DNA of 64,000 nt from Paracyclopina nana (taxonomy: Eukaryota; Arthropoda; Copepoda; Cyclopoida; Cyclopettidae). The stretch covers positions 1,066,501-1,130,500 of the forward strand of contig JAGUCH010000002.1 in assembly GCA_019096065.1 (NCBI GenBank). Reading direction: 5' to 3'. Positions 56,201-64,000 of the stretch are shown piece by piece; position 1 is the stretch's first letter, and every line of letters starts with the position of its first letter. A program made the translations under genes and the position numbers. A model generated the notes under the pieces. The model saw only the letters and a program-made list of their open reading frames with translations, was not told the DNA's origin and did no database searches.

Positions 56201-59200
56201 AGAACTGTGACATAAAAGAACTGAGTCGGATCGGTAAACTGAATTATAACAAGAGGAAATCGTATTACAGCTTATACAAAATGTATATTTACTGAGCTGG
56301 GGAACATGAAATGGGGCTGTTAAATAGCTGAACTCGGTTTTAAAATGAAAAAACACTCGTAAAATTACAACCCTCGCAATGCTCGGGTTAGTAATGCCTA
56401 ACTTGTGTTTTTGGATTTAAAATCCTCTCTCAGTTATATTTATTGGCCCTACTTTATGTTCCCCAGCTCGATATAAATATATGAACATATAGCGGCTCAC
56501 TGTGCTACTTGAGGACGTTATAGGAGGTCCACAAAGGACGAGTTTCCGTCTTATCTCATTTGGATTCAAGTCGTGCGTTTCTGCCAACAATTCGATAAAT
56601 TTCAGCCATTCTTTGTATGTCAACCATGGGTAGGCCCTGAAATTTGCAAAAACATCCTCGCTCTATTTTATTTGGAAAATGTCATTTGATATGGTTGTAT
56701 CTATAAGAGTTGTCCTAATGTGGTGTTCATCTGCAACTACTATTTTTAGCCCACCTGGAAAATTAAGCCCACCAAAACAGATTTAATTCAAAAGTGCCAA
56801 ATACTATTTTAAACCAAAGTACTTTTTCCTGGTTTTAAGTGGATGTGTTAAAAATTATTATATTAATTTCAACCCTCAAGAAGCTAGGTTCTTTCAAAAT
56901 ATGCTTTGTTTTGCAAAAAAATAATAAAATAGATATGAAATAAATCTGAAATAAATATAATAATATGTAGTATATAAATATAAAATAAAGAAATAATAGT
57001 AAAAAAATAATTAACATTTAGCACGCGCTCGGTCAAATGTTTTTCCCCTCAACTTCAGTAGATGAACACCACATGGCTCAAAAGGGATAATGCAATTTGG
57101 GGAAGACAAACAATAAAGCGCGGCCCTCTCGACCCAATCATCAAATTGCTATAAAAAGGGTAAAAAAGCAATCAGAAGAATACAAGGTAAAAAAGGGCGG
57201 TTAGCCTTTCTTACGAGGTTTAATGGCAGAGGATAACGATGAAAAAATACAGTCCCATTATTATCGGAGTAAGGAGCTATTTTCTCTATGAAATATCAGA
57301 TCGGACTGCAAGTCCAGCCGAGAGCGGCTATTGTTGACCAGTGCGTGCATGGCAACTAGCGCGTTGCATGATTTAACGCCTTAGAAACATTGGCTCAGTT
57401 TTATCTAAATGTGTTGTTACAACAAAAAATGCGAAACAATCTATAAATTGTACCTATAATTTAAAAGCATTGAAGCCTTATTTGAGTCTTATTTAAGTCT
57501 TATTTGAGTCTTATTTGAGTCTTATTTGAGTCTTATTAAAGTCTCATTTAAGTCTCATTTAAGTCTTATTTAAATCTTATTAAAGTCTTTTTGAAGTCTC
57601 ATTTAAGTCTTATTAAAGTCTTTTTGATGTCTTATTTAAGTCTTAATTAAGTCTTATTAAAGTCTTTTTGAAGTCCCAATTAAGTCTGAATTAAGAATTA
57701 TTTAAGTCTTATTTAAGTCTGAATTAAGTCTTTTTGAAGTCCCATTTAAGTCTGAATTAAGAATTATTTAAGTCTTATTTAAGTCTGAATTAAGTCTTAC
57801 TTAAATCTGATTTAAGTCTTACTTAAGTCTGATTTAAGTCTGATTTAAGTCTTGGTATCGTTGTTCCAAAAAGGAAGTAGCTGCTTTCTTTGCAGTAAAA
57901 AATGTTAGCAAGGGTAAAGAAATATTGAATAATTCATCAGAGTGTGATGATACAGCCGCCCAAAGTCCAGAATGAGGTAAAAAATACCCGCTGAGTTTCT
58001 TGAACAAAATGGCCGTGTCTGTGGTGGTGATTTTTCCTCCATCGAGTAGTCCGGATTGACGGAACCATCGATCGATCTGAGTGAGCATAATGTGAGATCC
58101 ATCTTTATGTCGATCCGCTCCAAAGGTGGCAAAAAGCTGGAATTGCGCTCTCAGCTGACTGCCCATTGATTGCTCCTAGGAAACGGATCTGAATTAGAGG
58201 GCAATTGAGGCTGATTGATACTTCTTGCACATTTACGTCTTTCTCAGCAGAATGGGCCTGAAAAAAGTCATCGCCATGCACAAATGACCCATGTCTGCTT
58301 CTAGGCCTCTTTTGCCTCAAAACTTCTTCACTAGCCTAAAAAAAAATTAAAGAAATATCCCAAAAAAGCAAAATCATGGCTATTAGGGAGCTTTTAAAAA
58401 AAGGAGGGGCGTTAACTGAAAAAGGAAGTGGGCTCATAATAGTTCTTTTTTGAGTTAACGCACCCCCCATCGTGAAAAGTTCTTTAAAAGCCGTATGGTT
58501 TGTTTTGTGTGAAAAATAGGGTCAAAGTGGCTTTTTTGCGGTAAAACTGGCGGAAAAGTGCAGAACTCGGGCGTGTTTGTTTGGCCTGGTCCAGATCGAG
58601 CCAATTTCGAAGCGTTTCCTTCTTGAAAGTACCTTTGCCTTATTTTTTCCTTGATCCTTTTTTAAAGCTCGGCTTAGTTTTAAAGTGTGCTTGTTTACCT
58701 TGTAAATGGCTGCTTTACTCACTCCTGAAAACAAGCGAGAGCATTTTCACGGCCTTTTTTTATTTTAGCCCTGTTTTTAACGCTTTGGCTTACCTAAAGC
58801 TTGCTCAGCCTCTGTCATGGATATTTTTTGCGGTCCATTGACTGCTGCATCGATTAAGCTGATCACGTAATGAGATGCTTATTAGTTAATGCACTATATT
58901 GCTGCACAGTGGCTATTTTACTTTTCCAGCGCGCGCTTTTTTGTAGAATAAAAAAGCTCGATTGAAAATAGATTAAATAAGAAATAGTTAAGTGCGCGTT
59001 GAGGCACCAAATAATCCACTGTGCTTTCCATATTCATGTACCTGAGATACAAAGCATTGGTTTCTTTGATCAAAGTCGGCTAAAAAGTGAAAGAATTTTT
59101 TAAAATTATGCTTTGGTTAAATATCTATTACCTTTTCATGCTTTTTGATCAGGCTCAAGTTTTGCCTGAGATTTTCGCAAATCACCCTGTAAATTTCGCC

Positions 59201-61223
59201 ACTGCTCACCCTGTTTTGCTCCTGGAAACTGGAAAAATAATGACGAGGCCATTAATTGCGCCTTTTCTATCTAAAAAAAAAATGCGTAGTATTCATTTTG
59301 GGTACTTAAGTATAGGCAAATAAATTAGGGATTTAGGAAATCCTTTGCTTTTTATCCATGCACACTGGATTTTGTCAACTAGTTGACACGAACCTTTTTT
59401 AAACTTCTTATTTATAAAACAATAACATTTTTGGTAGATTTTTGCTCTGCGCGCCAATAAGGTTAAACAACCCACTGTGGCGAGTCTACATGAAACTTTT
59501 CTGGAGGATTCAGGCTAAAACGACATGATCTTCAATCGCCAAAAAGTTTTGGCTGCTTCCAGCAAAAAAAAAAAGATAGTTGAGTCCTCTCTTCGGCTTA
59601 AAAAAGAAGATTCTGAATATTTTACACACATGCTCTCAAAGGAAAAATTGTCCATTTAAAAATTCCATAATTGGTACCAATTCGGCAAAAATCCAAAATT
59701 ATGCGCGTCCAATTGCCAAAATAGCCCACTGTGGCGGCCAGGAAAATTCCTCACCTTTTCAAGTTGTCTGAAGAGTAAGAGTGCGAATATTCCGTTTCGT
59801 AGTCGAGCCCAAATTCCCCAGAGGGAATTTTGCCCTCATCGCCTCCATTTTGAAGGCTGCCATTTTTGGCCTTTATTTCCTCCTCATAGGCGGATTTGTC
59901 AAAGGACGGGCTATATTTGGGCATGAAAGGTTCGCCAAATGAAGCCCTTGAAATCGAGTCCTTTTTGGCCAAGCGAGCTTGATTCGCGAGGACGATCGCT
60001 TGCATTCGCGAATTATTACTGCCAAATCTGCTGACTTTTGACTCGTCGAAAATCCTCTGATTTCGCCTCTTCACTCGATTTTCCGCGAATTTCACAGACT
60101 TTTGGGGGCCTCCATTTTCATTATGCCCTGACTCGCTGCTGTTTGACGAGAAAACGTTGGCTGAAATCATAATTAAGCAAAATTAATCAAGTGGTCCCAT
60201 CAAAAAAGATCTACAACTCTAATTGCCTATTACAATAGTTAAGTTGTTAAAAATTAAATTTTTGATGTGAATCAAAAGAAAAATCAAACTGATTTTTATT
60301 CACAGTATGTATTTGTTGATGGTACATATTGTAAAATTACAGACCTCGCTGGCTCGGGCTACTAAATCTTAAATCGTGTTTTTCTATTTAAAATTCCCCT
60401 AGCTCTCAGTTGTTTAACTGCCCGATTTTATGTTCCCCACCTCTATAAAAATATTTATCATGCTATTTTTTGTTGATCATAATAGGCCTGACAATAATTG
60501 TTTGGTAGATAGCGCTGCATGTATACGGAAGTATTAGGCAGCTTATATGAAAACAGAACAATTACTATACTTTCTCTAAAATTACCTTAAGGTCAATATA
60601 ATGTCGTTGAACTGTTTGATAATTACGATGTAAAAAAAGTAGCATGTTAGAACTTTTTGCCGTGTTATAATGAACGAAAAGTTAATTAATTTCATTGAGG
60701 GCTTTAAAAAAAGGCAGAAAATGCCATTTTAATTTCAAACAGCTGTAATTAAGTTATTTGTATTGCTACTTTTGGGCTGTAACAATTTTAAAGAGATTTG
60801 CAAGTTTTTTTTGCAAATGAAGCTTAAATTAAAGTGGACCTGAAGTAACCCGCGCACGGTAAAAGAAATGTCATATTTCTAACAAAGGAGATTGGGAAAA
60901 GGGCAAAAAATAGATTTTATAAATAGACTCTAATGCATTAGTTTTGTATTGAAAATTGGACCCCAAAAAAGAAGGACATCTAAACGTGCACTTTTTCAGG
61001 GACTTTTGACAGCTTGATAAAGAAAGCCTTTTGTTGTCACTGCTAGTTTATTGGATTTTTCACACAAATAGAGCCCGCGTTTTCCTTGACAAGAAAAGCT
61101 ACGGCTTTTTTTACCTGATTCTTGACTGTTAGCAGCTCGATTATCACCCAGTGATGAATTATTCAATATTTCTTCATTCTCATTTGCATTTTCTTCGCCA
61201 AAGAAAGCATCGCCTTCATTCAT
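53213..61223 (-). CDS. TPPP: TPPP/p25-alpha protein with long N-terminal extension
   Basis: Eleven exons: 61115-61223, 59755-60160, 59132-59210, 59042-59079, 58794-58858, 58699-58724, 58237-58335, 57988-58175, 56501-56636, 55799-55863, 53213-53522; 506 residues. The p25-alpha domain covers about 280-385 (FQLFATFGADRHKDG, KITTTDTAILFKKLSG, LTYKEWLKFIELLAET). It is followed by the C-terminal HRFDSFGRGLGLDGRRE (about 404-420), matching the HKERFDxSGKGKGxAGR signature. By family knowledge TPPP binds and bundles microtubules. The ~280-residue N-terminal part is not in typical TPPPs. It has a possible PP1-docking KSVKF (57-61) in a basic region, a Ser-rich segment, and a helix-turn-helix-like stretch TEAEQALGVSKAAIYK (about 225-241). 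The last 80 residues could be replaced by another exon, since a donor-like GCAA/GTAAAT follows MEKA. Confidence 0.85.
54990..55072 (+). other. tRNA-like sequence (Lys-type body, CCT at anticodon)
   Basis: GGTAGCTCAGTCAGTAGAGC forms a perfect D-arm/A-box. The anticodon loop reads CTCCTAA (CCT, which would be Arg). GGGTTCGATCCCC is a B-box, and six T follow GGCA. The acceptor stem pairs poorly and the T-stem is short, so a pseudogene or SINE head is more likely than a working tRNA. It lies antisense in a TPPP intron. Confidence 0.45.
55534..55781. mobile_element. MITE-like element, CACAGTGGATTATT family (diverged)
   Basis: Left end CACTATGGACAATTAGG; right end CAAAATAGTCTACTGTG preceded by the family's subterminal GCGCGC. 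248 bp, non-coding, 18 bp from a TPPP exon. Confidence 0.65.
55925..56268. mobile_element. Fold-back element, 344 bp
   Basis: The ends GTAATACGATTTCCTCGTGT and its complement continue through TATAATTCAGTTTAC and CTGTCACAGTTCTTTCTA on both arms. A half-copy (GGTAAACTGAATTATACATG) lies at about 55235. Confidence 0.85.
56290..56480. mobile_element. Short inverted-repeat element with GGGGAACATAAA ends
   Basis: GAGCTGGGGAACATGAAATG on the left pairs with ACTTTATGTTCCCCAGCTC on the right. The interior contains CCCTCGCAATGCTCGG. A related unit lies at 60300-60460. It ends about 20 bp from TPPP exon 56501-56636. Confidence 0.75.
57248..57445. mobile_element. Tc1/mariner-like MITE, TACAGATTGTCCC family (old copy)
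   Basis: Lies inverted relative to the copy at 61302-61502 and has the same length. Shared phrases on the complement include GCTAGTTGCCATGCACGC, AATAGCCGC and TGATATTTCATAGA. The inverted ends are partly decayed. Confidence 0.8.
57478..57855. repeat. Degenerate 10-14 bp repeat AAGTCTTATTT
   Basis: About 30 imperfect copies of AAGTCTTATTTAAGTCT-type units fill 370 bp of the TPPP intron, ending about 130 bp from the exon at 57988. Confidence 0.9.
58915..59023. mobile_element. MITE-like element, CACAGTGGATTATT family
   Basis: Ends CACAGTGGCTATTTTACTTT and ACCAAATAATCCACTGTG, each with a GCGCGC/GTGCGCG motif about 25 bp inside. 109 bp, in a TPPP intron. Confidence 0.78.
59361..59479. mobile_element. 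MITE-like element, CACAGTGGATTATT family (diverged)
   Basis: Ends CACACTGGATTTTGTC and AACAACCCACTGTG, with GCGCGC inside the right end. 119 bp. Another right end (CAAAATAGCCCACTGTGG) lies at about 59718-59736. Confidence 0.65.
60300..60460. mobile_element. Unit related to the GGGGAACATAAA element
   Basis: Shares ACAGACCTCGCTGGCTCGG, TTAAATCGTGTTTTTCTATT and ATTTTATGTTCCCCACCTC with the element at 56290-56480. The left inverted end is unclear. Confidence 0.55.
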
Positions 61224-61301
61224 GGAATTTTTTTGCTGAAATGCGCCATATTTGAAAATTGTTTCAAATTCAAATTTTCCAGCGGATTTGCAATTTGTTT
61301 A
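61224..61301. promoter_or_regulatory. Upstream side of the TPPP gene
   Basis: Only 78 bp separate the TPPP start codon from the MITE at 61302, and the LTR element follows. The TPPP promoter or 5' UTR must therefore lie in or beyond these insertions. No core-promoter motif was recognised. Confidence 0.35.
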
Positions 61302-61502
61302 TACAGATTGTCCCCCATTTACCGGAGTAAATATTCATGTAAACAAATCGCGCCTACGTTTCTTAGGCGTTTAATCATGCAATGAGCTAGTTGCCATGCA
61401 CGCGCTGCTTAGCAATAGCCGCACTCAGCTTGACTTGGAGCACGATCTGATATTTCATAGAATAAACAGCTGCCTACTCCGATTATGATGGGACAATCTG
61501 TA
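61302..61502. mobile_element. Tc1/mariner-like MITE, TACAGATTGTCCC family
   Basis: Perfect inverted ends CAGATTGTCCC / GGGACAATCTG are flanked by TA on both sides, the target duplication of Tc1/mariner elements. 201 bp, non-coding. It sits directly against the left end of the LTR retrotransposon. Confidence 0.85.
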
Positions 61503-64000
61503 ACAAGAAAGTGATATTGTACTTTTGACTTCCTGGCAATTACTCTTTTACGCAACTAACCCTTTTCCTGCTTCCGCCTAACAACACTCACTCTTATGAT
61601 AGTGCCGTAACCTTGTGCGACAGATATATAAGCGCGAGTACTGCAATAAAGGAACAGATTTGATACTGACTTTGAGCTAGCAAGTTGTGCTCATTCCGGC
61701 TCGCCATAGTTGTTGGATCTTGGGAAGTTCAGGATCCAATATTGGTGGCATCTGACTTTTCGACCTCACGTCCTCGTTTTTAACCTGGGGGAGGGACTCT
61801 GCCCTTTTTGCTTGCTTGCAAAAGAGCAGACTTTGCGCCGGAATATAGTCAGTGTATATGCCTGGCTCAGGACGAGTTGCAGGTGAAGAAGACGTACCAG
61901 TGGAGCCTGGTAATCAAGAGGAGCCTGCGGGCAATTCGGATCAATTGGGCAGTCACAGCACTACTGCCATGGCCAACAGGGCAATCAAGGCAATCGATTT
62001 GCCTGAGTTTTCTGGAGACCGATCGACGGACAAGCTTGGACCTCGAGCCTGGGTGACACGCATAGATCACCTGCGTACAATTGTCAATCAAGGGGCTGCT
62101 GCTGCTGAACAACCCCGCTGGAGTGATGAAGCCACTGCAAGTTATGCAGCTTTGGCCTTGAAAGGCAAAGCAGGTCAGTGGTATAATATTTTGGCTGAGG
62201 AGAAGCGGACGCCCTCCACTTGGGAGGGGCCTAATGGATTGAAGAAGATTTTTCTTGCTCGTTTCCACCATGTGTGTACCTTGGCTGAAGAATCGGCAAT
62301 TGAAGACTCCTTGGTACAGGAGCCTAATGAGACGGTCAAGGACTTCTTTGATAGGGTCAAAACTGGGACCCTGACCTTAATGGAGAACTTTGCACCTTTG
62401 GAGAACACCCCCACCACTCTGGTTGCCGCGGGTAAACTGCCAGAGGTCCAGGAATTGGCGAAGAATGAGGCCTACCAATTTATGGTGAAGCGCCGATTTG
62501 TACATGGGCTCATCAAGACCATCAAGTCGCAGGTTGTGGTCCAAGAATACACCAAGTTGGAAGATATAGTTGGCTTCGCATCAAGAGTGGAAGCTTCATT
62601 TTCCAATGACAAGAAGGCTTCAGTACCACCACCAGAGGTTAATGCCATCAAGATTCAAGATAAGGAAGATCAACCGGCCCAACCCAAGAATCAAGAAAGC
62701 CTCGAAAATACAGTGGAGAAATTCATTGACCTTGTCAAAGGTCGCCTTGGGGAACGCAGACCACCTAGGACCTCCCAGGGTAATCGCCTTAAATGCTGGT
62801 ATTGCGACATTCCAGGCCACCGAGAGACGGAGTGTTTCAGCAAGAAAAGAGATCAGAAGAACAATCTATATAAACCCAAGCCTGGAAGCAAGAGGGCCAG
62901 CGAAGGGAAGCAAGCTCATGAAGTTCAAGGTGATTTAAACTGGTAGGCGGCCGTCCCAGCCGCTCCAGCCGACGCTGGCCGCCGCCCCTGGTCTGGCCGC
63001 TTCAACATTCTCGATGCTACTCTCATACTTCACAACTATGACTGTAAGTCGACCTGTTACCAACAAACGGCCATTTTGACTGTAACCTGCCACGGAGCAA
63101 ACTTCAATTGCCTTTACGATACTGGTGCTAATATCAGCTTGTTGTCACGCACCGCCTTTAGGAAGATTCCCATTGACAAGAGGCCTCAAAAAGTGCTAAC
63201 TGCATCCCCGCTAAGAGCTACCTGTGCGTCCGGTACGCCTCTGCGAATACTTGGACTTTATCAGCTGCCATGTGACATCAAAGGAAAACAAACTCTGTGC
63301 GACTTTTATGTTTGTGACTCCTTAAATGTAGAAGGTATCCTGGGGGTAGATATTATCCATGCTGCTGGTTTACACTACGACCCCATCTCCATGGCCATTC
63401 ACTACAAGAAAACCTCGCCAACTGCTGCTGTCGTCCACAATGACACTTTTGCCTGCCAGAAGCGTTGCAACTGTCAGACTGTTAATTACCGATGAAGAAC
63501 GCAAACGACAACCAAATTTTGAAGGATGTTTCAAGCTCAGAAATTACGAGGATTCCATGGTGTGCGCAGACGACTGCCTTCTTCGAACAGACGACTTTGG
63601 AATCGCTACTGTGAAAATCACCAACCCTGGATTGGAGCCCGCTACACTGAAGAAGGGGCTAAAAATTGGTGAACTCGTCAACATTGATTTATCAGATTTT
63701 GTACCGTTTAATGATGCATTTGCTTGTGTTTCCAGCATTTCTACTTCGGGACAGCCTCCTAGGCATGATCCCATGGTGAAGGAGTATATTAACAAGCATG
63801 CCAGACTTGACCACTTGACTCCTAATGAGCGTCAGAATTATTTAAAACTGCTCTTAAACAATTCTGACGTTATTTCCATTTCAGAATATGACTTGGGTAA
63901 ATGTACCCTAATGAAGCACAAGATCAATCTGACTAACAAGAACCCAGTGTTCAACAAACAATTTCCGATCCCTCAGAAACATTTAGAGCACATCAGTGAA
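61500..64000 (+). mobile_element. Ty3/Gypsy LTR retrotransposon, left part (runs off the window)
   Basis: The 5' LTR appears to run from about 61500 to about 61740, with a TATA-like GATATATAAG near 61621 and AATAAA near 61645. A tRNA-primer-site-like ATTGGTGGCATCTGAC follows. A gag-like frame (61852-62946) holds a capsid-type region and a CCHC zinc knuckle (CWYCDIPGHRETEC). A pol region from about 62990 to the edge shows the aspartic-protease core (LYDTGANISLLSR) and the start of the reverse transcriptase. The rest of pol and the 3' LTR lie beyond the window. It looks largely well preserved and so probably young. Exact LTR ends cannot be fixed with one LTR in view. Confidence 0.85.

Noticed and set aside
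61852-62946. A host gene with a CCHC zinc knuckle
   Set aside because: It is the gag-like part of the LTR element: it follows an LTR and primer site and is followed by a protease core and reverse transcriptase start.

Overview
The window is animal nuclear DNA. It is AT-rich and holds spliced genes with GT-AG introns, many only 50-100 bp long, separated by short intergenic regions full of small inverted-repeat elements. An arthropod, perhaps a crustacean, fits best: there is a beta-class carbonic anhydrase (absent from vertebrates), a protein built of Dumpy-type Cys modules, and an active-site-deficient calpain like Drosophila CalpC. The species cannot be fixed without database searches. All exon models were read by hand from splice sites and reading frame. 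For every complete gene the exon lengths sum to a multiple of three.

Layout, left to right: (1) 277-10285, minus, Dlg5, whose 3' part (PDZ3/4, SH3, guanylate kinase) lies outside the window. (2) 10951-12091, plus, Pex2. (3) 12075-15242, minus, beta-carbonic anhydrase, whose last codons overlap the last codons of Pex2. (4) 16027-18121, minus, a secreted His/Thr-rich protein. (5) 18773-22620, minus, an EGF-repeat plus Asn/Gly-rich mucin-like protein. (6) 24184-28292, minus, a single-pass membrane protein with an LDL-receptor class A domain. (7) 29761-32791, minus, a calpain lacking its catalytic cysteine. (8) 34331-36444, minus, an unrecognised 400-residue protein. (9) 38332-43436, minus, a secreted WAP + Dumpy-like protein. 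(10) 47212-52784, plus, a rhodopsin-class neuropeptide-type GPCR. (11) 53213-61223, minus, a TPPP/p25-alpha protein with a long N-terminal extension. (12) from about 61500 to the right edge, plus, a Ty3/Gypsy LTR retrotransposon that runs out of the window.

The genes do not form a pathway. Genes 4, 5, 6 and 9 all encode secreted or cell-surface proteins, but no functional link can be shown. The most interesting non-coding signals are: tandem duplications (262-385 bp) that start inside an exon and copy a splice site into the neighbouring intron in three unrelated genes; eleven CTCF-like core words; at least four families of short terminal-inverted-repeat elements, one nested with an 8-bp target duplication inside a 40-bp tandem repeat; and a set of large fold-back elements.
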